Notes: generated by a model from the sequence alone, not told the origin. Shown: positions 51,610 to 61,135, counted from the stretch's first letter. The stretch is DNA of 64,000 bases from Lachnospiraceae bacterium (GCA_009774175.1 VSNG01000007.1:1-64000), one strand, 5' to 3'. A program made the numbers and translations.

Positions 51610-52319
51610 TGGTCGGTCGCTCCTTTCTCAAGCGGTCTGCGTAAAAAAGTCAAAAGGAAAAGAATTGCAATCATGGCCGGGATGATAAAGCTGTCGGGGC
51701 CAAATATTACGAGACAAAGCAGGGAAATGCCAAGCCCGATGCAGGAGCTTGTATGCTGCTTTTCCTTAAGCCATTGCTCCATAAAAATCACCACGAACAT
51801 AGCGGTCATAACAAAATCCAGTCCTTCTGTATTAAAATGAATCAGAGAACCGAAGATACCGCCAAGTGTTGCGCCGGAGAACCAGTATAAGTGGTTCAGC
51901 AGGGTAACAAAAAACATAAACCACCCCGGGTCGACATCTTCGGGAATTTTAGCGGTGTAATTTATGGAAAAGCTTTCGTCACACATGCCAAAAATCAAAT
52001 AGGGCTTTTTCCATCCGATATTCCTGTATTTGTCCAGCATGGAAATGCCGTAAAACAGGTGTCTCGCATTAATCATTAGTGTCAGGAGCAAAGACTGGAG
52101 TGGATTAAATACGCCAAGAAGCATATTAACCGCTACAAATTCTATGGAACCGGCGAAGATAGTCAGGCTCATCAGGCAGGGATACCAGAAACTGAAACCG
52201 GAGATATTCATATAGATTCCGTAAGTCAGTCCCAAAAACCAGAAGCCGGCAAAGATGGGGATTGTATGTGGAAAGGCGCATTGAAGCGCTTTCCGTACCG
52301 CATGGGTATTGCCCTTCAT
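51606..52319 (-). CDS. azlC: AzlC-type branched-chain amino acid exporter
   Basis: A 237-residue membrane protein with several helices: FPHTIPIFAGFWFLGLTYGI, FAGSIEFVAVNMLLG and NARHLFYGISMLDKYRNIGW, typical of the AzlC family. AGGAGG at 8 bases supports ATG 52319 over an ATG eight codons earlier. The order azlC-azlD and their overlap are standard. A TetR-type gene further upstream on the same strand may control the pair. Confidence 0.92.
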   Translation of the reverse strand: MKGNTHAVRKALQCAFPHTIPIFAGFWFLGLTYGIYMNISGFSFWYPCLMSLTIFAGSIEFVAVNMLLGVFNPLQSLLLTLMINARHLFYGISMLDKYRNIGWKKPYLIFGMCDESFSINYTAKIPEDVDPGWFMFFVTLLNHLYWFSGATLGGIFGSLIHFNTEGLDFVMTAMFVVIFMEQWLKEKQHTSSCIGLGISLLCLVIFGPDSFIIPAMIAILFLLTFLRRPLEKGATDQ

Positions 52320-52367
52320 AAAGAAATCCTCCTGGGTTTCCATTACTGTGTTTGTTGTACGGTTCTC

Positions 52368-52395
52368 ATTATACCTTGTTTGGCCGTAGAATCAA
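52368..52395 (-). promoter_or_regulatory. Promoter of azlCD
   Basis: On the minus strand TTGATT (plus 52390-52395), 16 bp, TATAAT (plus 52368-52373), about 48 bases before the azlC start. Confidence 0.7.
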
Positions 52396-52432
52396 CATGT
52401 ATGTTCCGGGGTTAATGGCAGACAGTACCTGT

Positions 52433-53014
52433 TTAATCCGAAAGCTTGAGCTTGTTGATTCCCTGAGAGACTAACCAGGCTGTGAGTTCAATGACCCGTT
52501 CCAGAGGTATTTTCCGTTCGTCCGCAACCCACTGGGAATAAATGGAAATAATGCTTCCCCTCAGATAGGCGTCAATTATATTACATTCGAATGGGGCGGT
52601 GGCAGCGGGGCTGTCTTCCGGTGCCGAATAGTGGAACATGGATTTCATAACATAGTCAGCGGGGCTTTGGCCAATTGAAAAATTTCCCTGACTGCATATG
52701 ATTTTTTCGGTAATATCGTCTCTGTCTGTACAGAACAGAAAGAATATCCGCACGAGTTTTTCCAAATCTCTGGGAAGTCTGATGTCAGACATCAGCCCCA
52801 GAACCTGTACATAAATGTCTGTCTGGAGTCTGCCTAACAGATCGTCGAGCGAGTCATAGTGAAGATAAAACGTTTTTCTGTTGATCATCGCCCGGTCTGT
52901 CAATCCCCTGATTGTAATCTGTGAATAATCCATTTCCCGGAGCATATCGCAAAAGGTGCTCTGTATCAGATTTTCCGTTTTAATATATCGAAGATCATTT
53001 TGCGTTTCACGCAT
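52433..53014 (-). CDS. TetR family regulator (DhaS-like C-terminus)
   Basis: A 193-residue regulator: RYIKTENLIQSTFCDMLREM then YSQITIRGLTDRAMINRKTF with YLHYDSLDDLL, the TetR DNA-binding helix-turn-helix (about 28-55). The C-terminal half matches the TetR_C type found in DhaS-like proteins (AYLRGSIISIYSQWVADERK). It lies upstream of azlC on the same strand with its own start, so control of azlCD is plausible but unproven. Confidence 0.87.
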   Translation of the reverse strand: MRETQNDLRYIKTENLIQSTFCDMLREMDYSQITIRGLTDRAMINRKTFYLHYDSLDDLLGRLQTDIYVQVLGLMSDIRLPRDLEKLVRIFFLFCTDRDDITEKIICSQGNFSIGQSPADYVMKSMFHYSAPEDSPAATAPFECNIIDAYLRGSIISIYSQWVADERKIPLERVIELTAWLVSQGINKLKLSD

Positions 53015-53056
53015 TATCAGTATTCCTCCGTATAAATTAAATTTTTTACAGGCATT

Positions 53057-53374
53057 TTAATCCACAAACCGATTAGTATGTGGATTAAACAACATTTCCG
53101 AAAAGCGTGCTATGAAGAAAGACAATATTGACATTATGATAAATATGCCGGTGTCAAAAGCAATCCTGAAACTGGCAATTCCCACGGTACTGTCCAAGAA
53201 GACAGGATACATGCCTGTTTGTGTAATGACCAGATTAAGATGATTTGCAGGCGTCGTATTCAGCGAGGCTTCTTCCGAAAATTTTTCCGAATATCTTTCC
53301 CCTCCCTTTTTCTCATAAAAGCGAATATTCTGTTTGGTAATTCCTGTAAAGCGTTCCAGGTCATTGATATTCAA
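53057..53374 (-). pseudogene. Chimeric remnant: MerR start joined to a membrane-protein tail
   Basis: The first 24 residues, MNINDLERFTGITKQNIRFY plus EKKG, are the start of a MerR-type helix-turn-helix. The normal continuation is missing. From about residue 25 the frame carries NLVITQTGMYPVFLDSTVGI and a membrane helix FRIAFDTGIFIIMSILSFFI, like the end of a YczE/YitT-type membrane protein. It seems to be a deletion fusion of two genes and is unlikely to work. Confidence 0.6.
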
Positions 53375-53443
53375 TAGTAGGGCCTCTTGCGTTTGTTAAT
53401 CATGCTGTAAAGGATAAAGCTGGTATAAGGTCATTTCCAAAAA

Positions 53444-53455
53444 GAACAAATGTTC
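53444..53455 (+). promoter_or_regulatory. LexA-type SOS box with no intact gene
   Basis: GAACAAATGTTC fits the Firmicute LexA consensus GAACnnnnGTTC. It stands 32 bases before a -10 box at 53488, the same layout as at uvrB. Confidence 0.6.
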
Positions 53456-53464
53456 TGAAAATGC

Positions 53465-53493
53465 TGTACAAATAAGAGGCAGTATGCTATAAT
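53465..53493 (+). promoter_or_regulatory. Promoter behind the orphan LexA box
   Basis: TGTACA (53465-53470), 17 bp, TATAAT (53488-53493), with TATGC directly before the -10 box, as upstream of uvrB. Only remnants follow. Confidence 0.6.
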
Positions 53494-53536
53494 CAAAACT
53501 GCTTTTGAACTGATGAATAAAGAAGGTTTTGACTAA

Positions 53537-53866
53537 AAGCCGGCAAAGTACAAAGGACAGGGCAGGATTCATGAAGAACTGATCAGAGAAGTTGAAGAGG
53601 CGCTGTCGCCGGAAGCGCGTGTCGACTGTGAAGCAAGGTTTCTTGATTTTACGCTTTCGAGAGTCAGGGAGCAATGTATCAGAGAGCGAATTATCACCTA
53701 CTTTGATTTATCTTTTGAAAAGGTGCGGGATGATTTGATAAAGGAGATCATAATCGGGCCCAATGCGGGAATTACAAGAAGAGATGTTTACAGAAGCCTT
53801 TATATTAACGGATACCAAACGGATAAAATCAAGGTTGGAATTTCAAATATTACATACAGACAATAA
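53537..53866 (+). pseudogene. C-terminal remnant of a DUF2971 protein
   Basis: An open frame without a start reads KYKGQGRIHEELIREVEEAL, then EIIIGPNAGITRRDVYRSLY, INGYQTDKIKVGISNITYRQ and TAA. The IGPNA...V...L..NGY...I.VG.S.I.YR pattern is the end of the DUF2971 family. About two-thirds of the gene is absent. No ribosome-binding site or ATG supports expression of the fragment. Confidence 0.65.
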
Positions 53867-53956
53867 TAAAAGGAAAAATTATGGACCATTTTAGATTAGT
53901 GTCAGAAGTTGTTGGTTGTACCGTATTTTGTGAATAAGATGGGAGATTATGGATAA

Positions 53957-54058
53957 ATAGCGCTAGGTTTTCTGGAAGTAATAGATATGGATGAAACATG
54001 GCGGGTTAAACAAATCTGGGATTATATAAAAGAAAATAGAAAAGAATTAATTGAGTGA
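53957..54058 (+). pseudogene. Short gene-tail remnant
   Basis: A frame with no start reads IALGFLEVIDMDETWRVKQI, WDYIKENRKELIE and stops at TGA 54056-54058. It is coding-like but too short to assign. It adds to the run of remnants between the second TetR gene and uvrB. Confidence 0.35.
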
Positions 54059-54069
54059 ATAAAAAAATA

Positions 54070-54081
54070 GAACAAAAGTTC
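54070..54081 (+). promoter_or_regulatory. LexA-type SOS box upstream of uvrB
   Basis: GAACAAAAGTTC followed by G fits GAACnnnnGTTC. It lies 34 bases before the uvrB -10 box. uvrBA is a classical SOS operon in Firmicutes, so the placement makes sense. Confidence 0.75.
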
Positions 54082-54111
54082 GATTTCGGCCTGCGCTTTT
54101 TGGGGATTAAT

Positions 54112-54121
54112 ATGCTATAAT
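54112..54121 (+). promoter_or_regulatory. uvrBA promoter (extended -10)
   Basis: TATAAT at 54116-54121 is preceded by TGC, an extended -10. No good -35 is seen at 17 bp. The leader of about 175 bases to the GTG start has no gene. Confidence 0.6.
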
Positions 54122-54301
54122 GAAAAAATAAATGGCCGGATAATACTATTTGTACAGGCAGACGCAGTTCGACCTCGTTTTGTTTAAGATACGATTTTAA
54201 ACTATTACTTTAATGCTTCTTTGTCGGCTTTGCAAGCCCAAATAACACGAATTTTGTACCTATAGGCGAACTTTTTAATATGAATTTCGGAGGTAACTTT
54301 T

Positions 54302-56302
54302 GTGCAAACTGAACAAAAAACGTTCAAACTCCACAGCGAATACCACCCTACAGGCGACCAGCCTGCGGCCATAGAAGCCCTTGTGAAAGGCTTTCAGGAT
54401 GGCAATCAGTTTCAGACCCTGCTTGGCGTTACAGGATCGGGTAAGACGTTCACAATGGCAAATATCATACAGGCGCTTAATAAGCCGACACTGGTGATTG
54501 CGCACAACAAGACACTGGCGGGTCAGCTTTACGGTGAATTTAAAGAGTTTTTCCCTGAAAACGCAGTAGAATACTTTGTGTCTTATTATGATTATTATCA
54601 GCCGGAAGCCTATGTGCCCTCCACGGACACCTATATTGCAAAGGATTCTTCCATTAACGATGAAATTGATAAACTGCGGCTGTCGGCTACAGCCTCTTTG
54701 ACGGAGCGGCGAGACGTGGTGGTGATCGCCAGCGTTTCCTGTATTTACGGTCTGGGAAGTCCCGAGGAGTATGCGGGCATGAGTATGTCCCTGCGTCCCG
54801 GCATGACAAAGGATCGGGACGAGGTGATACGCGGCCTTATTGAGATGCAGTATAACAGAAACGATATGGATCTGGACAGGTGCTGTTTCCGGGTAAGAGG
54901 GGATGTGCTGGAAATATGTCCGGCGCAGGGCGGAGACTATCTGATCCGCGTGGAATTTTTCGGGGACGAGATAGATCGGATTGCGGAGGCCGATCCCCTG
55001 ACGGGACAGGTGCATACGGTTCTGGAACATGTGATGATATTCCCCGCTTCCCATTATGTAGTTCCGCCGGAAAAGATTCGCACTGCCTGCAAGGTGATTG
55101 AGCAGGAGCTGGACGAGAGGGTCAGGTTTTTTAAGGGCGAGGACAAGCTTTTGGAGGCGCAGCGGATCTCGGAGAGAACCAACTTTGACATCGAAATGCT
55201 CCGGGAGACGGGTTTTTGTTCCGGCATAGAAAATTATTCCAGGCATTTAAACGGGATGGCGGAGGGAGAACCACCGTTCACACTGTTAGATTATTTTAAA
55301 GATGATTTTCTGATCATCATTGACGAGTCCCATATGACAATTCCTCAGATACGCGGCATGTTTGCGGGGGACAGATCCAGAAAGAACACGCTGGTTGACT
55401 ATGGATTCCGTCTGCCCTCCGCACTGGACAACCGGCCCCTCTGCTTTGAGGAATTTGAAGGGCACATCGACCAGATGCTTTTCGTATCTGCGACACCATC
55501 CGATTATGAAGCGTCCCATGAGCTGTTTCGGACAGAGCAGATTATACGGCCTACCGGCCTGCTGGACCCGGAGGTTTCCGTGCGTCCGGTAGAGGGGCAG
55601 ATCGACGATCTGATTTCGGAGATCAATAAAGTAGTGGCGGATAAGGGGAAGGTGCTGGTGACTACGCTTACAAAGCGGATGGCGGAGGATCTTACAAACT
55701 ACATGAGCGACGTGGGGATTCGGGTGAAATACCTGCACTCGGATATTGATACGCTGGAACGGGCCGAGATTATTCGGGATATGAGACTGGATGTTTTCGA
55801 TGTGCTGGTTGGAATTAACCTTCTGCGTGAGGGACTGGATATCCCGGAGATTGAACTGGTGGCTATATTGGATGCGGATAAGGAGGGCTTTTTGCGGTCC
55901 GCCACTTCCCTGATTCAGACCATCGGGCGGGCGGCCAGAAACGCCAAAGGACATGTGATCATGTATGCGGACGATATGACGGATTCCATGAATATGGCGA
56001 TTACGGAGACGAACCGCCGTCGTAAGATTCAGCAGGCGTACAATGAGGAGCACGGCATTACTCCGCAGACGATCCAGAAGGCGGTACGCGATCTGATCAG
56101 CATTTCCAAGACCATTGCGAAGGAAGAACAGCGGTTTGAGAAAGACCCGGAATCCATGAGCAGGGAGGAGTTGGAAAAACTGATCAAAGAAGTGGAGAAG
56201 CAGATGAAGAAGGCCGCCGCGGACCTGAATTTCGAGGCCGCCGCAGATTTGCGTGACCGTATGGTGGATTTAAAAGTAAAACTCAGAGATTTTGACAAAT
56301 AA
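54302..56302 (+). CDS. uvrB: Excinuclease ABC subunit B
   Basis: A 666-residue helicase-like repair protein that verifies DNA damage after UvrA loading. It shows FKLHSEYHPTGDQPAAIEAL, Walker A LLGVTGSGKTFTMANIIQAL (about 37-56), the beta-hairpin region YYDYYQPEAYVPSTDTYI, DESHMTIPQIRGMF, the late helicase motifs RAEIIRDMRLDVFDVLVGIN and QTIGRAARNAKGHVIMYAD, and a C-terminal UVR domain LEKLIKEVEKQMKKAAADLN. Start is GTG 54302 after GGAGGTAA. It is likely LexA-controlled and co-transcribed with uvrA. Confidence 0.97.
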   Translation: MQTEQKTFKLHSEYHPTGDQPAAIEALVKGFQDGNQFQTLLGVTGSGKTFTMANIIQALNKPTLVIAHNKTLAGQLYGEFKEFFPENAVEYFVSYYDYYQPEAYVPSTDTYIAKDSSINDEIDKLRLSATASLTERRDVVVIASVSCIYGLGSPEEYAGMSMSLRPGMTKDRDEVIRGLIEMQYNRNDMDLDRCCFRVRGDVLEICPAQGGDYLIRVEFFGDEIDRIAEADPLTGQVHTVLEHVMIFPASHYVVPPEKIRTACKVIEQELDERVRFFKGEDKLLEAQRISERTNFDIEMLRETGFCSGIENYSRHLNGMAEGEPPFTLLDYFKDDFLIIIDESHMTIPQIRGMFAGDRSRKNTLVDYGFRLPSALDNRPLCFEEFEGHIDQMLFVSATPSDYEASHELFRTEQIIRPTGLLDPEVSVRPVEGQIDDLISEINKVVADKGKVLVTTLTKRMAEDLTNYMSDVGIRVKYLHSDIDTLERAEIIRDMRLDVFDVLVGINLLREGLDIPEIELVAILDADKEGFLRSATSLIQTIGRAARNAKGHVIMYADDMTDSMNMAITETNRRRKIQQAYNEEHGITPQTIQKAVRDLISISKTIAKEEQRFEKDPESMSREELEKLIKEVEKQMKKAAADLNFEAAADLRDRMVDLKVKLRDFDK

Positions 56303-56328
56303 CAGGATAAAAAGAGAGGAATCATAGC

Positions 56329-59199
56329 ATGGCAGATACGATAAAGATGCGCCCGCGGGAATATATTAAGATCCGCGGCGCAAACGAACATAACTTAAAA
56401 GGAATTGACCTGGATATCCCCCGCAATGAATTTGTGGTGCTTACGGGCCTGTCGGGCTCGGGTAAGTCTTCTCTCGCTTTTGACACAATCTATGCGGAAG
56501 GGCAGAGACGTTACATGGAATCTCTCTCTTCCTATGCCAGACAGTTTTTGGGACAGATGGAAAAACCGGATGTGGAACGGATTGAAGGATTGTCTCCGGC
56601 AATTTCCATTGACCAGAAATCCACCAACCGGAATCCCCGTTCTACGGTGGGTACGGTGACGGAAATTTACGATTATTTCCGTTTGTTGTATGCCCGTATC
56701 GGCATTCCTCACTGCCCCAACTGCGGTAAGGAGATTAAGAAACAGACGGTGGATCAGATCGTGGATCAGGTAATGGCCCTGCCTGAGGGTACAAAAATCC
56801 AGCTGCTTGCGCCGGTTGTGCGGGGCAGGAAGGGACGGCATGAGAAGGTTTTTGAACGTGCGCGCCGCAGCGGTTACGTGCGGGTGCGGGTGGACGGCAG
56901 TCTCTATGACCTGAGCGAGGAAGCGGAAGAGCTTAAGTTAGATAAAAATATCAAACATGATATAGAAATCGTGGTCGACCGTCTTGTAGTGAAGGAGGGT
57001 ATAGAACGCCGCCTGACAGATTCCGCGGAGAATGTTTTTGCGTTGGCGGAAGGATTGATGACGCTTGATGTGATCGGCGGTGAACCGATTCAGTTCAGTC
57101 AGAGCTTTGCCTGTCCTGACTGCGGAATCAGCATCAGCGAAATCGAACCCAGAAGCTTTTCCTTCAACAATCCTTTTGGCGCCTGCCCCGGCTGTTTTGG
57201 TCTGGGATATAAGATGGAGTTTGACGCGGATCTGCTGATACCGGATAAGAGCGTCAGTCTGGAGGACGGGGCGATTGCGGTTTTGGGCTGGCAGTCCAGC
57301 GGCGACAAGGGGAGCTTTACCAACGCCATATTGCAGGCCCTTGCCAAAAAGTTTAAGTTCAGCCTGAAAACGCCGTTTGGGGAGCTTTCGCAGAAGATAC
57401 AGGATATGATCCTTTACGGCACGGATACATCGGTGGACGTGCACTATGAGGGACAACGCGGGAGCGGCGTATATCCTGTGGTTTTTGAAGGCGTGATTAA
57501 AAATGTGGAACGCCGCTATCGCGAGACAGGTTCCGAGTGGAGTAAGCAGGAGTACGAGAGCTTCATGCGCATTACCCCCTGTAAGGAATGTAAGGGGATG
57601 CGTCTGAAAAAGGAATCTCTGGCGGTGACAGTATGCGACAAAAATATTTATGAAATTACCTCCATGTCTGTGGCTAAGCTTCATGATTTTATTGGCGGGA
57701 TGCAACTTACGCCGCAGCAGGAGCTGATCGGTAAGCGGGTATTAAAGGAAATTCGTGCCAGAGTTGGCTTTTTGGTGGAAGTGGGTCTGGAATATCTGTC
57801 TCTGGCCAGAGCGACCAGCTCTCTTTCCGGTGGCGAGGCACAGAGAATCCGCCTTGCGACACAGATCGGCTCGGGTTTGGTGGGCGTCTGCTATATTTTG
57901 GACGAACCGAGCATCGGCCTGCATCAGAGGGATAATGACAAACTGATTTCAGCCCTTAAAAACCTGCGGGACATGGGTAATACTCTTCTCGTTGTGGAGC
58001 ACGACGAGGACACCATGCTGGCGGCGGATCATGTCGTGGATATCGGGCCGGGCGCGGGAAGCCGAGGCGGCGAGGTGGTTGCGCAGGGTACGGCGGAAGA
58101 AATCATGCAGGTGGAAGAGTCCGTTACAGGACAGTATCTGAGCGGAAAATTACAGATTCCCGTGCCGAAGGCGCGCAGGAAGCCGACTGACTGGCTTACG
58201 GTAAAGGGCGCGGAAGAAAACAACCTGAAAAAGATCGACGTGAAATTTCCCACGGGCATTATGACCTGTGTCACGGGGGTGTCCGGCTCGGGTAAGAGCT
58301 CCCTTGTCAACGAAATCCTTTACAAGCATCTGGCAAGGGATTTGAACAGGGCAAGATGCATTCCCGGCAGACATAAGGAGATTCTTGGGATTGATCAGCT
58401 TGACAAGGTGATTAACATTGACCAGTCCCCCATTGGCAGGACGCCCCGCTCCAACCCGGCTACCTATACAGGGGTTTTTGATCAGATCCGAGACCTTTTT
58501 GCGACCACTCAGGACGCCAAAGCCAGAGGCTACAAAAAGGGCAGGTTCAGCTTTAACGTAAAGGGCGGCCGCTGTGAGGCCTGCGGCGGCGACGGCATTA
58601 TTAAAATTGAAATGCACTTTTTGCCCGACGTTTATGTGCCCTGTGAAGTATGCGGCGGCAAGCGGTACAATCGGGAAACTCTGGAAGTAAAGTACAAGGG
58701 CAAGAGTATTTTTGATGTGCTCGATATGACGGTGGAGGAGGCGGTTCCCTTCTTTGAGAATCTTCCTTCCATTCGCAGGAAAATAGAAACATTAAATGAC
58801 GTGGGTCTTTCCTATGTCAAACTGGGACAGCCTTCCACTACGCTTTCCGGCGGTGAGGCCCAGCGGATCAAGCTGGCAACCGAGTTGTCCAAGCGGAGCA
58901 CCGGCAAGACCATCTATATTCTGGACGAGCCCACCACGGGTCTGCATTTTGCGGATGTCCATAAGCTGGTGGATATTTTGCATAAGCTGGCCGAAGGAGG
59001 CAATACGGTGGTGGTGATCGAGCATAACCTCGATGTGATCAAGACCGCGGATTATATCATTGATATGGGCCCCGAGGGTGGGGAGGGCGGCGGTACGGTC
59101 ATTGCGCAGGGAACGCCGGAACAGATTGCCAAAAACGAGAAATCCTACACCGGCTTTTATATTAAGAAGATGCTGGAGAAAGCGGCGAAGCGTGAGTGA
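56329..59199 (+). CDS. uvrA: Excinuclease ABC subunit A
   Basis: A 956-residue damage-sensing ABC ATPase. Two ATP sites are seen: Walker A LTGLSGSGKSSLAFDTIYAE (about 35-54) and VTGVSGSGKSSLVNEILYKH (about 645-664). Two signature motifs follow (SSLSGGEAQRIRLATQIGSG and TTLSGGEAQRIKLATELSKR) and two Walker B (YILDEPSIGLH, YILDEPTTGLH). Zn modules are CPDCGISISEIEPRSFSFNN...CPGC and CEACGGDGIIKIEMHFLPDV...CEVC. Length is normal. It starts 26 bases after uvrB. A strong terminator follows. Confidence 0.97.
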   Translation: MADTIKMRPREYIKIRGANEHNLKGIDLDIPRNEFVVLTGLSGSGKSSLAFDTIYAEGQRRYMESLSSYARQFLGQMEKPDVERIEGLSPAISIDQKSTNRNPRSTVGTVTEIYDYFRLLYARIGIPHCPNCGKEIKKQTVDQIVDQVMALPEGTKIQLLAPVVRGRKGRHEKVFERARRSGYVRVRVDGSLYDLSEEAEELKLDKNIKHDIEIVVDRLVVKEGIERRLTDSAENVFALAEGLMTLDVIGGEPIQFSQSFACPDCGISISEIEPRSFSFNNPFGACPGCFGLGYKMEFDADLLIPDKSVSLEDGAIAVLGWQSSGDKGSFTNAILQALAKKFKFSLKTPFGELSQKIQDMILYGTDTSVDVHYEGQRGSGVYPVVFEGVIKNVERRYRETGSEWSKQEYESFMRITPCKECKGMRLKKESLAVTVCDKNIYEITSMSVAKLHDFIGGMQLTPQQELIGKRVLKEIRARVGFLVEVGLEYLSLARATSSLSGGEAQRIRLATQIGSGLVGVCYILDEPSIGLHQRDNDKLISALKNLRDMGNTLLVVEHDEDTMLAADHVVDIGPGAGSRGGEVVAQGTAEEIMQVEESVTGQYLSGKLQIPVPKARRKPTDWLTVKGAEENNLKKIDVKFPTGIMTCVTGVSGSGKSSLVNEILYKHLARDLNRARCIPGRHKEILGIDQLDKVINIDQSPIGRTPRSNPATYTGVFDQIRDLFATTQDAKARGYKKGRFSFNVKGGRCEACGGDGIIKIEMHFLPDVYVPCEVCGGKRYNRETLEVKYKGKSIFDVLDMTVEEAVPFFENLPSIRRKIETLNDVGLSYVKLGQPSTTLSGGEAQRIKLATELSKRSTGKTIYILDEPTTGLHFADVHKLVDILHKLAEGGNTVVVIEHNLDVIKTADYIIDMGPEGGEGGGTVIAQGTPEQIAKNEKSYTGFYIKKMLEKAAKRE

Positions 59200-59260
59200 T
59201 GCCGGCTGTGGGAGACACCATATTTTGCTTTTGCCGATGAGTTGGAAAATGCTTTTAACT

Positions 59261-59319
59261 TAGACCTTTCAGAATACTTTATGCAATGTAAAAAGTATTC
59301 TGAGGGTCTATTTTATTTA
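59261..59319 (+). terminator. Terminator of uvrBA
   Basis: TAGACC...CAGAATACTTT (59261-59280) pairs with AAAGTATTCTG...GGGTCTA (59292-59310) across a short loop and is followed by TTTTATTTATTTT. A long, strong hairpin. Confidence 0.9.
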
Positions 59320-59419
59320 TTTTATGAAGTTTAAAACTTTTTTCGGGTCTCATGACAATATATACATGCAAGGGCAAATCTTTGCAAGTCGACTTGGAAG
59401 AAGAAGGAGGATGGCTGCT

Positions 59420-59959
59420 ATGAATAATGATGAATTTGAGCGGTTTGTCCTGAAGTTTGGAAAGGATATTCTGCGGTTTTGTCGGATGACAGCCCAAGAT
59501 GCAGAAAATGGGGACGAACTGTATCAGGATACCATGCTCAAGCTGCTGGAGAAAAAGAAAAGACTGGACTCCATGCAGAATACAAAGAGTTACGCTTTAT
59601 CCACTTCAATTTATCTCTGGAAGAATAAGAAGAAAAAATACGCAAACAGGATGCGGCTGGTTCCGACAGACAGTATGGACGAGATGTTCGAGGAGGGATA
59701 CGAAATTTCTGATCCTGACAATGAGACCTCGCCGGAACATATCGTATTACAGCAGACCGAGGTGGACATGATTCAGGGACTGGTGGCATCCTTGCCCGAA
59801 AAGTACAGAATACCTGTTTATTTGTACTATTCGGCGGATATGCAGATAAATGAAATATCTGAAATTCTCGGACTGCCGGAAGGAACCGTAAAGAGCCGGA
59901 TGCGGAAAGCAAAGAAGCAGTTAAAGGAAAAATTGGAGGCGATAGGATATGACGGATGA
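59420..59959 (+). CDS. Sigma-70 family RNA polymerase sigma factor (ECF-like)
   Basis: A 179-residue sigma factor with region 2 (VLKFGKDILRFCRMTAQDAE, NGDELYQDTMLKLLEKKKRL) and region 4 (LPEKYRIPVYLYYSADMQIN, EISEILGLPEGTVKSRMRKA). It belongs to the short sigma type that occurs with DUF4179 partners in Clostridia. ATG 59420 has AGGAGG at good spacing; two earlier in-frame ATGs (59324, 59411) are less likely. The leader contains TTTAAAACTTTTTTCGG, which could be a self-recognised -35-like box. It overlaps its partner by 11 bases. Confidence 0.9.
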   Translation: MNNDEFERFVLKFGKDILRFCRMTAQDAENGDELYQDTMLKLLEKKKRLDSMQNTKSYALSTSIYLWKNKKKKYANRMRLVPTDSMDEMFEEGYEISDPDNETSPEHIVLQQTEVDMIQGLVASLPEKYRIPVYLYYSADMQINEISEILGLPEGTVKSRMRKAKKQLKEKLEAIGYDG

Positions 59960-61130
59960 AAAATTGGATCAAATCTTAAAGCAGGCCCTTGCTCCTGAAA
60001 TAAGCGACAAAGAAATCCGGGTGCACGGAAGGAGGAAGGGTAAGATGAGGAGATACAGTAAAATAGGAAAAGGCGCTGCAGCGGCAGTGGCAGCTGCCGT
60101 TATCGGAATTTCCGGGCTGGGATATTTTAATCCGGTGCTTGCGGCAAAAATTCCCCTGATAGGAAAAATTTTTGAAAGAGTAGAGGATGACATCGTATAT
60201 TCCGGTGATTATACGGATAAAGGAACCGTTTTGACAAATGAGGATGAGGCAGGGAATCTCGATACATCGGATTATTCCGCATCTGACGAAGGCGTGGCGA
60301 TTACTGCGTCGGAAGTCTACTGTGACGGATATTCCATATTTCTCACAGTGAATATCAAAGCAGAGGAGGCGGATTTTACTCACATTCCCAGGCACTATAC
60401 AGGTGTGAATGCCGCGGATAAGCGAACTGCCGCAGGTTTTTATATTGACGGAACGTGGAGCGTTGATGGCAGTTTGACGGAGCGGCTTGAAAATACGTTT
60501 GAAGGCGAGGTAATCGACAGCCATACTTTTGCAGGTATGCTTAAAATAAACCTTACAAAGAAAGCTGCCGGCAGCGGCAAACTCAGCCTGAAGATAAGCG
60601 GTCTTGGATATGATGATGACAGGATGCTTGACGGTGAAGAGATATCGGCATCCCATTGGACGGATGGCAATTGGAATCTTGTCCTTCCGTTCGAGGCTAA
60701 CGAGACAAACGTAAAGACTATAGAAGTAGGTGAGAAACAGAATGATATTACGCTTGATAATGTTGTAGTATCTCCGTATCAGGTGATTGTCCATGTGACA
60801 ACGCCGGGAAAACAAAGAGAACTGACAGACGACAGGAGAGAAAAGCTGCTTTCAAAGGATCCTGATATGACAGATGCGGAAATGTTTGAAATTCTCGGGT
60901 GGTCTTATGAACCCTGCCAGACAATTTGCTTTAACCAGGATGGGGAAATGCTCTATCCGGATACGGAAATGGCAGGGAGAGCCGGGTTTGCCGTTCAGGG
61001 CAAAGAAATAAAGACATTGTATATTTTTATTTTTGACAATCTTGATGACTGGGCGCAGATGGAGCAGGAAGGAATGAACAGCAGCGCTGCGGACAGGGCT
61101 GTTATTTATAAAGAAATTCATGTGGAGTAA
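59949..61130 (+). CDS. DUF4179 membrane protein, probable anti-sigma partner
   Basis: A 393-residue single-pass membrane protein. The first ~35 residues are cytoplasmic (TDEKLDQILKQALAPEISDK). A hydrophobic helix (about 44-65) leads to an outside part with the DUF4179 hallmark NPVLAAKIPLIGKIFERVED. A beta-rich domain follows with VAITASEVYCDGYSIFLTV. Genes of this kind follow ECF-type sigma genes and are thought to hold the sigma factor at the membrane. The 11-base overlap with the sigma gene supports stoichiometric synthesis. Confidence 0.87.
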   Translation: MTDEKLDQILKQALAPEISDKEIRVHGRRKGKMRRYSKIGKGAAAAVAAAVIGISGLGYFNPVLAAKIPLIGKIFERVEDDIVYSGDYTDKGTVLTNEDEAGNLDTSDYSASDEGVAITASEVYCDGYSIFLTVNIKAEEADFTHIPRHYTGVNAADKRTAAGFYIDGTWSVDGSLTERLENTFEGEVIDSHTFAGMLKINLTKKAAGSGKLSLKISGLGYDDDRMLDGEEISASHWTDGNWNLVLPFEANETNVKTIEVGEKQNDITLDNVVVSPYQVIVHVTTPGKQRELTDDRREKLLSKDPDMTDAEMFEILGWSYEPCQTICFNQDGEMLYPDTEMAGRAGFAVQGKEIKTLYIFIFDNLDDWAQMEQEGMNSSAADRAVIYKEIHVE

Positions 61131-61135
61131 GCGGG

